Source: Halomonas sp. QHL1
Lineage (GTDB): Bacteria > Pseudomonadota > Gammaproteobacteria > Pseudomonadales > Halomonadaceae
Direction: 5' to 3'
DNA: 64,000 nucleotides
Assembly (NCBI RefSeq): GCF_001882345.1
Contig: NZ_MINL01000001.1
Coordinates: 2,645,128 to 2,709,127, forward strand
Position 1 is the first letter of the stretch. Every line of letters begins with the position of its first letter. The notes under the pieces are model-generated. The model made no database searches, had not been told where the DNA came from, and saw only the letters and a list, made by a program, of their open reading frames with translations. This document shows, piece after piece, positions 55,342-63,632 of this stretch. Both the position numbers and the translations under genes were made by a program.

Positions 55342-56493
55342 TTACTTACCCATTCCTTTTGAAGTTGGCATCTTGGCAAGTTCTTTCAATGCATCTTGGT
55401 TTAATGTAAAGCCCAGACCTGGCTCACTGGGGGCGTGCAGGAAGCCGTTCTCCGGTTTTGGTAAACCAATGAAAATTTGCTCAAGGCATTTGACGGCGAA
55501 GATGTGGTACTCGACCATGCCACCGTTTCTTACACCTGCATGTAGATGAAGGTTATGAAAGGGCCACGCGCCCCCGTTGTCTATACCGGTGTTAAAGGCT
55601 TCTGCCATACCTGCAATTTTGGCGCACTGTGTATAGCCCCCACTAATGGCCACATTGGGCTGCAAAATATCCAGGGAGTCGTTGAGCAACAGTTGCTTAA
55701 ATTTTGATGACTGTCCTTCATTCTGGCCACCGGCTAATGGAATACGAGTTCGAGAACGCAGCTGGTTTAGTTGCTGAGGATCATTACCGATTAAAGGTTC
55801 TTCAAAGAAAGAGATATTGTATTCTTCAACCCGTTCAGCTAGCCAAGCGGCATGATAAGGATCAAGGTTACAGTTGGCATCAATGAAAATTTCAGCCTCT
55901 TCGCCTATTGCTTCCCGGAGGGTTTGGACTCGGCTGATATCGTTACGAACGGCTTCTAATACCGGCCTGGGCTCGTCGCGGCGTTTAAGCGCATTGTGGC
56001 CCACAACCATTTTAAACTTGTTAAACCCCTCTGCCTGCCAGGTTTTTGCGACCTCCGCCAACTGATCGTTGTCAAAGAAGTCGAAACCGATGGTCGCGTA
56101 GGTGATGACTTTGTCGCGGGCGCCTCCTAGAAGCTTCCAGATTGGTTGGCCTAGCGCTTGTCCCTTAATATCCCAGAGAGCGATGTCCACAGCCGCTATC
56201 GCGTGGCAGGCATAGCCTGATTGGCCGCGTGGCGTCAGCAACCAATATAATTTATTCCAGACTCTATCTGTGCAAAGGGGATCGTCATCCATTATTGCCG
56301 GTGCAATAATATTGTTGATGGTAAACGCGACGACTTCTTCTTCCGTAATAGCTGTCATACCCACGCCTACCAGACCGTCATCCGTGGTTATCTCCACCAC
56401 ACAAATACCCAGCGTGGCTTTTTTAGTTTTCCCACAGGAGGAAAATTCTGCCGGTACATTAACGGCGGTTGCTTTGACATCTACAATTTTCAT
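55342..56493 (-). CDS. Enolase-superfamily protein (mandelate racemase/muconate lactonizing enzyme type)
   Basis: The 383-residue protein has an N-terminal capping domain and a TIM barrel. It carries the K-x-K base motif (Lys159, Lys161), Asp205 and Glu231 (FFEEP) as metal ligands. The third ligand position reads GGQNEG, with Gln257 where mandelate racemase has Glu247. By motif spacing the Asp270-His297 dyad of mandelate racemase falls on Asn280 and around Asn306-Gly307, so classical two-base racemisation is doubtful. His313, 316 and 318 lie nearby. Context with mdlB and mdlC suggests a mandelate-related isomerase or dehydratase. TAGGAG precedes the ATG. Confidence 0.82.
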   Translation of the reverse strand: MKIVDVKATAVNVPAEFSSCGKTKKATLGICVVEITTDDGLVGVGMTAITEEEVVAFTINNIIAPAIMDDDPLCTDRVWNKLYWLLTPRGQSGYACHAIAAVDIALWDIKGQALGQPIWKLLGGARDKVITYATIGFDFFDNDQLAEVAKTWQAEGFNKFKMVVGHNALKRRDEPRPVLEAVRNDISRVQTLREAIGEEAEIFIDANCNLDPYHAAWLAERVEEYNISFFEEPLIGNDPQQLNQLRSRTRIPLAGGQNEGQSSKFKQLLLNDSLDILQPNVAISGGYTQCAKIAGMAEAFNTGIDNGGAWPFHNLHLHAGVRNGGMVEYHIFAVKCLEQIFIGLPKPENGFLHAPSEPGLGFTLNQDALKELAKMPTSKGMGK

Positions 56494-56496
56494 GTA

Positions 56497-57657
56497 TCAA
56501 ATACTCCTACTGTTTTCTTGTTGAGAGGCGTGTTCAACTAAATCACTGGTTAACTGATCCACTGTGGGGCAACCCAGTTGCTTCATGCATCCTTCAAACT
56601 CCTCCTTGAGAATAGTCAGCGCTTTAAAAGCCCCTTCCTCGCCTGCCGCAGCGAGTCCGTAAAGAGCAGCACGTCCAATCAATACTGAGGACGCCCCCAA
56701 CGCTTTAGCTTTGACAATATCTCGCCCACGGCGAATCCCCCCATCCACTAAAATACGTCCTTCAAGGGATTCTGAGCTTATTTTTGCAAGTGCATCCACA
56801 GGACTCATCGTTGTATCTAGCTGTCGTCCACCATGATTTGAAAGAACGATGCCATCAATTCCGTATTGTTGACATTTATCAACATCTTCCTGGTGCAATA
56901 TGCCCTTTAAAATGATTTGGCCGGGCCACAAATCGCGGATCATCGCTAAATCATTCCAGGTAAAGCTGGCATCCATAGATCGACGAAGTAAAGCGGCCCG
57001 TGCCTCGGGAGAAAGTTCCTCATTGGCTAAGTTGCCAAGTTTAGGAGTACCATGCTTTAAGTAGTCCATCGTCCAAGCAGGATGGGTAACACCATCAAAA
57101 ATCGTTTTTAGGCTGTAGCGCATGGGTAAGCCAAAGCCATTCTTTAAGTCCCTTTCGCGCTTACCGTTAAACACGACGTCTGCGGTAATAACCAGCTTGC
57201 TGTAACCCAAACTTTTCGCTCGCTTAACCAAGCTGGTTGCTAACGTCTTCTCGATTACATAAAGCTGAAACCAGTGCTCTCCGTCAGCTTGCGCGGCGAC
57301 AGTTTCAAGCGAGTCATTTGAAGCAGTCGACAGTACAAAGGGAATACCCGCGCGAGCGGCAGCACGAGCCAACGCTATATCACCGTTTGGCCAAAATAAT
57401 GAATTCAGGCCTGTCGGGGCGACTACGCCAGGGAACGACGCTGGACTACCGAGAATTTCCGTTGTTGGATCGACTGTAGAAAGGTCGACTAAGCGGCGTG
57501 GCTTGAATTTCCACCGATCATAACTGATATTATTTTCTGTTAGATCGCATTCATCTTCTGCACCACCCTCAAGATAGTCAAAGACGATCCTAGGAAGTCT
57601 AGTCCTAGCCGCCTCGCGCATGCCTTTTATATTGTAAATTTTATTTAAGCGCGTCAT
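56497..57657 (-). CDS. mdlB: (S)-mandelate dehydrogenase MdlB-like FMN enzyme
   Basis: The 386-residue alpha-hydroxy-acid oxidase family protein oxidises (S)-mandelate to benzoylformate, passing electrons to the membrane quinone pool. Similarity to Pseudomonas putida MdlB is high from memory: RLPRIVFDYLEGGAEDE, RFKP-like KFKPRRLVDLS, GIPFVLSTASNDS, the active-site LSNHGGRQLD, and LVDGGIRRGRDIVKA for FMN. The hydrophobic-basic internal segment (about 175-215) matches the membrane-binding part of MdlB. It overlaps no gene but sits three bases from mdlC. Confidence 0.88.
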   Translation of the reverse strand: MTRLNKIYNIKGMREAARTRLPRIVFDYLEGGAEDECDLTENNISYDRWKFKPRRLVDLSTVDPTTEILGSPASFPGVVAPTGLNSLFWPNGDIALARAAARAGIPFVLSTASNDSLETVAAQADGEHWFQLYVIEKTLATSLVKRAKSLGYSKLVITADVVFNGKRERDLKNGFGLPMRYSLKTIFDGVTHPAWTMDYLKHGTPKLGNLANEELSPEARAALLRRSMDASFTWNDLAMIRDLWPGQIILKGILHQEDVDKCQQYGIDGIVLSNHGGRQLDTTMSPVDALAKISSESLEGRILVDGGIRRGRDIVKAKALGASSVLIGRAALYGLAAAGEEGAFKALTILKEEFEGCMKQLGCPTVDQLTSDLVEHASQQENSRSI

Positions 57658-57659
57658 TC

Positions 57660-59270
57660 TTAAACTCTCTCAATCGTAGCTTCGATGAGTACAGGCACAT
57701 CACCTATAATAGCGTTATCGAAAACTTGGGAAAATTCTGCGCGAGTAGAAACCCTATGCGCCGCAATACCATATCCTTCCGATAGCTGAATAAAATCGAC
57801 GCCATCTATTTCGATACCAGGTACATTTTGAATCTTGAATTGTTGGCTAAACCATTTTAGCGCTCCGTAGCCACTGTTATTGATAATGATAAAAACGACG
57901 GGAATTTGATAACGTGCCGCTGTCCATAATGACGATATGCTGTAGTGGGCTGAACCATCACCTATAAAAGCAACGACGGGTCTCTTCGGGTCAGCCAGCT
58001 TGACACCGAGTGCAGCCGGCATAGCAAATCCAAGCCCGCCAGCTGCGGCGAAGTAGTAACTGCCCGGCTCCTCCATGCCTACTCTTTCCCATAACGTAGC
58101 AATCGTAGAGGTGGCTTCATTCAAATAGACCGTATTGCGCGGCGCGATGGCATCGACGATGTCGAATATAGCACTGGACTCAAGCTGGCTGTGATCAACC
58201 TCAACGCGCTGGATAGCCTTGCGAAAAGTAGGACAATCGCCAGCCCGCTCCGTCATATGCTCTATCAAACAAGAGAGAACGGCATCCACATTAGCAACGA
58301 CGGCATCACCTACGGGTGATCTAGCAGCCTCTTGGGCATCCCCTGTCACCAAGAACAGTTGCGAATTTTCCGGTAAAAGGGCACCCGGATCATTCTGGTG
58401 ATAACGGAATACCGGCCCGCCAAGTACTAAAATGAGGTCATGCCCATGCAGTTTTTGTGCAAGGCTTGCCTCACCAGCAGGGAGAATACCTGCGAAGCAG
58501 TGATGATTGGTCGGGAATGGGCATCGGGGTGCAGATGGCGCTATCCATACAGGTGCATGCAGTTTATCGGCGAGTAGCGCAGCTTTGCTATTGCAGCGCA
58601 ACGCATCAACTTCGGGGCCCAACACTAGTACTGGGTTGGAAGCTTTTGCAAGTGCCGCTAGTAATGGCTGGAGTTCGTCCAGAGAGGGAGCACCAAAATG
58701 GACAACCTTGCGTGTTGCTAAGTGCAGCGCATCATGAGCAATCGGCTGATCCCAGTCGTCGTAGGGAATAGAAACATAGACAGGGCCCTTAGCAGGGGAC
58801 ATAGCTAAGTGAAGTGCACGACTAATTGCATGTGGCACCTCCTGTGCACTAAGTGGCTCGTAACTATCCTTTACCAATGGCATTGGTAACATGACTGCAC
58901 TTGAATTTTTGAGCAACGGGTCCGAATACACCATCGTCCGCGCCTGCTGGCCAGCGGTCACCACTAGCGGGGCATGTGAATTCACAGAGTTCGTTAAAGC
59001 ACCCATAGCATTTCCAGTACCTGCCGCGGCATGCAGGTTAACGAAGCCTGGCAACCCAGTAGCCTGAGCGTACCCTTCAGCCATCCCTATTGCGACGCCC
59101 TCATGCAGGCACAGAATGTAATCAAAGTCTTCTGGAAAATCCTTGAGAAAATTGAGCTCATTGGAGCCAGGGTTACCGAATACCTTGTTAACACCATGCC
59201 CTCTAAGTATCTGATAAACTGATTCTTTTACAGTCGGATATGTAGTTTTTTCCACTAGAATTAATCTCAT
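57660..59270 (-). CDS. mdlC: Benzoylformate decarboxylase MdlC
   Basis: The 536-residue thiamine-diphosphate enzyme converts benzoylformate to benzaldehyde and CO2. Residues matching the P. putida active site are Ser36 (FGNPGSNEL), Glu57 (LHEG), His80 (NLHAA) and the His of FRYHQNDPG. The ThDP/Mg motif GDGSAHYSIS lies near residue 445. WTAARYQIPVVFIIINN also matches MdlC. The ATG at 59270 has a poor ribosome-binding site; a GTG at 59255 is an alternative. It is the first gene of the island operon. Confidence 0.9.
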   Translation of the reverse strand: MRLILVEKTTYPTVKESVYQILRGHGVNKVFGNPGSNELNFLKDFPEDFDYILCLHEGVAIGMAEGYAQATGLPGFVNLHAAAGTGNAMGALTNSVNSHAPLVVTAGQQARTMVYSDPLLKNSSAVMLPMPLVKDSYEPLSAQEVPHAISRALHLAMSPAKGPVYVSIPYDDWDQPIAHDALHLATRKVVHFGAPSLDELQPLLAALAKASNPVLVLGPEVDALRCNSKAALLADKLHAPVWIAPSAPRCPFPTNHHCFAGILPAGEASLAQKLHGHDLILVLGGPVFRYHQNDPGALLPENSQLFLVTGDAQEAARSPVGDAVVANVDAVLSCLIEHMTERAGDCPTFRKAIQRVEVDHSQLESSAIFDIVDAIAPRNTVYLNEATSTIATLWERVGMEEPGSYYFAAAGGLGFAMPAALGVKLADPKRPVVAFIGDGSAHYSISSLWTAARYQIPVVFIIINNSGYGALKWFSQQFKIQNVPGIEIDGVDFIQLSEGYGIAAHRVSTRAEFSQVFDNAIIGDVPVLIEATIERV

Positions 59271-59337
59271 TTATTTTATTTAATCTCAACATATCACCGG
59301 CTATTAATTTGAACAAATAAATACTTTTTGCTACTTT

Positions 59338-59356
59338 ATATAGATACTGTCTATAT
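59338..59356. promoter_or_regulatory. LysR-type T-N11-A operator between mdlC and its divergent regulator
   Basis: ATATAGATACTGTCTATAT is a perfect 7-bp dyad around a five-base centre. It contains the T-N11-A pattern (TAGATACTGTCTA) recognised by LysR-type regulators. It lies 12 bases before the regulator start and 67 bases before the mdlC start, the standard place for joint control of a divergent pair. Confidence 0.7.
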
Positions 59357-59368
59357 TACAGGAAAGCC

Positions 59369-60271
59369 ATGATGAGCCCAAAAGTTGACTTAAACCTTAT
59401 TAAGGTTTTTTTGGCAATATATGAAACTGGGAGTGTAAGTGGAGCTGCAAAAAGAGTTCATCTAACACAGCCATCAATTAGCTATTCATTATCCCGGCTT
59501 CGCTCTCTTTTGCACGACCCCTTGTTTCATCGAACACGAGATGGAATGCAGCCGACCTTTGCGGCAGATAAACTTTACGAAACATTTCGCACTTCATTAA
59601 TGAATATTGAATTGGCAATCGCATCGACCAGAGAATTCAATCCCTCGATATCTCAACGAACATTTAGGATTGCATTATCAGACTTAGGTGAAGTATTCCT
59701 TCTACCTATACTAATGAAGAAATTTCGTACTTTAGCACCTAACATTTCCATTGAAGTTGTCCCTATGGAAGTGAATCAAGTTGAGGATTGGCTATTAAAA
59801 GGACGTATCGATGCAGCCGTTGGAAACTTAACCTTTCTTAAAGGAAAGGTGAATTCTTTACCTATTTTTGAAGAATACTATACCTGTCTTGTCTGCGCGA
59901 ATCATCCAAGAATCGGCAAGCAACTTACACTAGATCAGTTCCTCAATGAACACCATGTAAGAGTATCACGAACAACAGGGCATTCACTTGTTGAAGATAT
60001 ATTAAAAAAATTAAAAATTTCTCGTCATGTTTCACTTACGATTCCACACTTTTCTGTATTACCTAGTATTATACCCGACAGTGAAGTGATTGTTTGCCTA
60101 CCTAGCAGGGTCGCTGGAATGTTCGCCAAAAATGGAAACACGCGGGCTATGGATATTCCTATCAAACTCCCAACTTTTGAAGTTGGCGTTTATTGGGAAA
60201 ACCAGCTTGAAGATACAGTGGCACAACAGTGGCTTACACAGACTATTCACAGAGAACTATCAACCATATAG
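59369..60271 (+). CDS. LysR-type regulator of the mandelate island
   Basis: The 300-residue regulator has the helix-turn-helix opening VDLNLIKVFLAIYETGSVSGAAKRVHLTQPSISYSLSRL (in parts) and an effector-binding domain. The DLNLL-like start places it with the NodD/PcpR side of the LysR family, away from BenM. The gene is AT-rich with many A/T-ending codons, unlike the core genes. It is divergent from mdlC with a perfect T-N11-A dyad between, so it probably senses mandelate or benzoylformate. AGGAAAGCC precedes the ATG. Confidence 0.88.
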   Translation: MMSPKVDLNLIKVFLAIYETGSVSGAAKRVHLTQPSISYSLSRLRSLLHDPLFHRTRDGMQPTFAADKLYETFRTSLMNIELAIASTREFNPSISQRTFRIALSDLGEVFLLPILMKKFRTLAPNISIEVVPMEVNQVEDWLLKGRIDAAVGNLTFLKGKVNSLPIFEEYYTCLVCANHPRIGKQLTLDQFLNEHHVRVSRTTGHSLVEDILKKLKISRHVSLTIPHFSVLPSIIPDSEVIVCLPSRVAGMFAKNGNTRAMDIPIKLPTFEVGVYWENQLEDTVAQQWLTQTIHRELSTI

Positions 60272-60394
60272 AAGACCAAAAAGATAATAAATCTTATTAA
60301 TTTAAAATTATCTCTATCTTTATTTTGACAATAGCTTCAAAGTCCCAACTAACCTATTATTTCTGCATTTTCATCATATGCTATCCGTTAATAA

Positions 60395-60487
60395 TACCCG
60401 TACTGCAAAAGCAGATACGGGCTAAGGAAGATAACCATTATCAAATTGCAGGTGTTGCGTAAGATCAGTCGCTCTTTTTGGCAACCT
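60395..60487. repeat. Direct repeat, right copy: benE2 3' end plus terminator
   Basis: This is the partner of 50427-50519, 9,968 bp to the right. It comprises the last seven codons and stop codon of benE2, a spacer with an identical 24-base core, and the terminator hairpin (60397-60420: CCCGTA-CTGC-AAAA-GCAG-A-TACGGG with one bulged A). A TATTATT tail follows on the minus strand. The hairpin most likely ends the ben operon. Confidence 0.82.
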
Positions 60488-61709
60488 TGCGGGTAAAGAT
60501 GAACTCGAAGTCCTTAGTTTCGAAGATGGCCGAGACAATAACGCCCAACACCAATGCCCAAAATGTAGAACCTATGCCGAGAATCTGGATGCCAGAAGCA
60601 GCAATTAGAAAAGCGAACAGCGCACCTATTTCATGCTTTTTACCAGCAAAGGCGATAGCCATTGATGAGGTAATCACGCGCATCAATGCCAACCCGGCGA
60701 TAATGGCGATAAAGTAGCGCGGCGTGGCCTCAAGCAGGCTTACCACATAACCGTAGAAAGGCGCAGCGACGACAAAGATAGCTCCGGCAATCACCGCCGC
60801 TACCCAACGTTTGTCATGAGCTCCAGCTTCCGGTGAGGCGCAGACACCGGTCATAGGCGCGGCAATACAGGTACTGTGAAGATTGAAAAACGCTGACACC
60901 ATGGTGCCTACACCACCCACCGCAGTGATCGCATTAGCGGGTACTTCTTTGTAACCCATTCCCTTCACCAGGCCGACGCCCGCTGGCGTTTCCATGCCCA
61001 CCAAGATGATCGCAAGCGGTAAACCGTAGGTTAGGAAAGCGCCTAAAGTGAATTGCGGGACAATGAACTCGGGGAATCGAATCGTTGCCTCGATACCTGA
61101 CAGATCGACGCCGGTTGCTGCCAGGTAAAGAATGCCCGCCAGCATCGCCACAATCAGAGGCGGAATTTTACGAAAGAGACGTGCGGAGATGAAAAATGCC
61201 AGGATCATGATGGAAGTAGGCACAATAGCACTCTCCAATGGCTCCACCATATTAAGGCCAAAACTAAGCAACATACCGCCCACCATGCCCATCACTATCG
61301 GCATCGGTATCAATCGCATAACGATGCCCATCACGCCAGTCACCCCAGCGATCAACGTAATCACCCCCGCAATCAGGCTAGCGCCTAATGCAGCTTCCAG
61401 CCCCACCACCGGGATGACGGCCGCAAACATCAGTGCACCTGGAATGGAGTTGGCCATAGGCAGTGGTAATCGGTAATAGGCCGGCATGAATAGGCCAAAC
61501 AAGCCATTGATCATCAAGTAGCTGATAACCCAAATCATGATGAAGGAGGAGTCGAGGCCCGCAGACGTGCCAGCACTGATGTGCACGACCCCTACGCTGA
61601 GCCCTAAGATTCCCGCCACTAGCCCGGTACTGGCGTTGTCGGCATTGAGGTCACGCAGGAAATCGCGAGGCGCATACCTTAGGCTGATGCCTTTCTCAAT
61701 ATGTTTCAC
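60465..61709 (-). CDS. BenE family transporter (copy 2)
   Basis: The 414-residue carrier has about twelve helices with BenE-like features: MANSIPGALMFAAVIP, MGMVGGMLLSFGLNM, FFNLHSTCIAAPMTGVCASPEAGAHDKRW and GIGSTFWALVLGVI. Its N-terminus has a longer hydrophilic start than copy 1, and overall the two differ greatly. The GTG start follows GGAG. Placement after benD indicates benzoate import. Its 3' end is the right copy of the island-flanking repeat. Confidence 0.85.
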   Translation of the reverse strand: MKHIEKGISLRYAPRDFLRDLNADNASTGLVAGILGLSVGVVHISAGTSAGLDSSFIMIWVISYLMINGLFGLFMPAYYRLPLPMANSIPGALMFAAVIPVVGLEAALGASLIAGVITLIAGVTGVMGIVMRLIPMPIVMGMVGGMLLSFGLNMVEPLESAIVPTSIMILAFFISARLFRKIPPLIVAMLAGILYLAATGVDLSGIEATIRFPEFIVPQFTLGAFLTYGLPLAIILVGMETPAGVGLVKGMGYKEVPANAITAVGGVGTMVSAFFNLHSTCIAAPMTGVCASPEAGAHDKRWVAAVIAGAIFVVAAPFYGYVVSLLEATPRYFIAIIAGLALMRVITSSMAIAFAGKKHEIGALFAFLIAASGIQILGIGSTFWALVLGVIVSAIFETKDFEFIFTRKVAKKSD

Positions 61710-61783
61710 GGTTTGCTCCAGGGGATTATTGTGCTTAGAGTTATAATTAATGCTTATTTAGAATTATTTGTTTTTATTGACTG

Positions 61784-62584
61784 TTAGCCGAGGTCGCCGC
61801 CCGCTACGGGCAGTACACTACCGGTGATATAACTGGCCTCATCAGAAGCAAGGAATAAGATAGGCGCGACCATTTCATCTAGTGTGCCGTAGCGGCTCAT
61901 CAAGCAGCTCTGCTTAGTCTGATCGATATGCGCCTGAAACCACGCCTTCTCCGTCTCGTTACTTGGCGTCGGCGTTCCTCGCGAAATTCTCCGAGGTGGA
62001 GCTTCGGTACCCCCTGGCGCCGTTGCGACGACACGGATACCATGCTCGGCATATTCAAACGCCAGTGACGCGGTTAGCGCATTGATACCGCCCTTCGCTG
62101 CCGAGTAGGGGATCCGGTGAATACCCCGCGTTGCCGCTGAAGATACATTGACGATGACGCCGTTACCCTGCTCGACCATTGTTGGGAGCGCCGCACGGCA
62201 GCACCAAAGCGTAGGCATTAGAGAACGATTGATCTCTGCCGCAATTTGCGTCTCGGTAAACTCAGTAAATGGCTTGAAGTTAATCGCGCCGCCTACGTTG
62301 TTAACCAAGATATCGATACGGCCAAATTGTTTGAGCGTCGCCTGCATGACTTGCTTGGCGCCTTCCCAGGTCTCCAGATCCGCTTGAACCGCGACCACTT
62401 CACATCCCTGCTTGCTTAGCCCAGCGACAATCTCATGAATATCGTTAGCCCGATCTACTAGCACTAAACGTGCACCTTCCGCGGCGGCGCGCTCGGCAAC
62501 CCGCTGCCCAATTCCTTGAGCAGCACCCGTGACCACCATTACTCGATCTTGAAAACGTGGGCCGCCAAAACGTTGATTGCTCAT
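61784..62584 (-). CDS. benD: Benzoate diol dehydrogenase BenD
   Basis: BenD oxidises 1,6-dihydroxycyclohexa-2,4-diene-1-carboxylate to catechol with release of CO2, reducing NAD. The 266-residue short-chain dehydrogenase has the cofactor motif TGAAQGIGQRV, NNVGG, and the catalytic Ser-Tyr-Lys set in NVSSAATRGIHRIPYSAAK. The start overlaps the benC stop codon (ATGA). This is the only benD in the window, so it must serve both benAB copies. Confidence 0.93.
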   Translation of the reverse strand: MSNQRFGGPRFQDRVMVVTGAAQGIGQRVAERAAAEGARLVLVDRANDIHEIVAGLSKQGCEVVAVQADLETWEGAKQVMQATLKQFGRIDILVNNVGGAINFKPFTEFTETQIAAEINRSLMPTLWCCRAALPTMVEQGNGVIVNVSSAATRGIHRIPYSAAKGGINALTASLAFEYAEHGIRVVATAPGGTEAPPRRISRGTPTPSNETEKAWFQAHIDQTKQSCLMSRYGTLDEMVAPILFLASDEASYITGSVLPVAGGDLG

Positions 62585-63606
62585 GCGCTCTCTCCCACTT
62601 GATTAGGTGTGAACTTCTCATAGTGGAAGCTCTGGGGCTCGATTCCTTCAGCGTCGAAGTACTTCAGCACAGCATCTACCATCGGGGGCGGGCCACACAG
62701 GTAAACGTCCACATCGCCGTCATGCATTACCTCGGCGTCCATGTGGTGCGTCACGTAACCTTTACGCGCATGCTCGCTAGCCTCGTCGACCACCACGGTG
62801 GCGTAGGTAAAGCTAGGGATTTTTTCTACAAAAGCATCTAACGAATCCGTTTTGACTAGGTGGTCATCTTTATTGACGCCGTAAATCATATGAATCGGTG
62901 CATCACAGCCCTTCTCAACCAATTGCGCCAACATGGAGAGGAATGGCGCAAGCCCCGTGCCGCCAGCCAGCATTAGCACCGGGCGCTTCACTTCTCGCAG
63001 GTAGAAGCTGCCTAGCGGACCAGTCAGCGTAAGCTTTTCGCCCACCGCCGCGCGCTCGGTTAAATAGCCGCTCATTACCCCGTTGGGAATGTTGCGAATT
63101 AAGAAGGTGGCACGCTTATCCCCCGGCAAGGAGCTGAAAGAGTAAGAGCGGTGCACCTCAGTACCGGGCACATCAATATGAATGTACTGCCCTGGCAAAA
63201 AGGCGAGACCCTCGGCATCATCCAAATCAACGGCTAATTCAATACTATCTTCGGAAAGCTGCTCAACTGCGGCTACCGTGCCCTCAACCTTGCCCACCTG
63301 TGTTTTACACAGCGTGGATGCCACTGGCACTTGAATAACGCAGTCCGAAGAAGGCACCATCTGGCACGTTAGTACCTGGCCTTCAGCTGCTTCCTCATCG
63401 GAAAGCGCATCTTCCAGATACTCGTCACCCATGTCGAATTCGCCCTGTTCGCAGTGGCCTTTGCAGGTACCACATACGCCGTCAGAGCAGTCCATCGGCA
63501 GGTTAACTTTTTGCCGGTAAGCGGCGTCGAGAACGGTTTCCCCCTCTTTACAGCCGATGAACCGGGTCACGCCGTCCTCAAAGTTGAGGGCAATGGTATA
63601 ACTCAT
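62581..63606 (-). CDS. benC: Benzoate 1,2-dioxygenase reductase BenC
   Basis: BenC passes electrons from NADH to the BenAB oxygenase. The 341-residue protein has an N-terminal plant-type [2Fe-2S] ferredoxin domain (CSDGVCGTCKGHC, later Cys in VLTCQM), an FAD domain (HRSYSFSS) and an NAD domain (LAGGTGLAPFLSML). The typical C-terminal F-x-x-x-x-F end is YEKFTPNQ. AGAGGAGAG precedes the ATG. It follows benB and overlaps benD. Confidence 0.95.
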   Translation of the reverse strand: MSYTIALNFEDGVTRFIGCKEGETVLDAAYRQKVNLPMDCSDGVCGTCKGHCEQGEFDMGDEYLEDALSDEEAAEGQVLTCQMVPSSDCVIQVPVASTLCKTQVGKVEGTVAAVEQLSEDSIELAVDLDDAEGLAFLPGQYIHIDVPGTEVHRSYSFSSLPGDKRATFLIRNIPNGVMSGYLTERAAVGEKLTLTGPLGSFYLREVKRPVLMLAGGTGLAPFLSMLAQLVEKGCDAPIHMIYGVNKDDHLVKTDSLDAFVEKIPSFTYATVVVDEASEHARKGYVTHHMDAEVMHDGDVDVYLCGPPPMVDAVLKYFDAEGIEPQSFHYEKFTPNQVGESA

Positions 63607-63632
63607 GGTTAACTCTCCTCTCTCTCCTCAAG

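Noticed and set aside
55342..56493. Naming the enolase-superfamily gene mdlA (mandelate racemase)
   Set aside because: The positions expected for the racemase His-Asp dyad and the third metal ligand are changed; context alone is not enough for the name.
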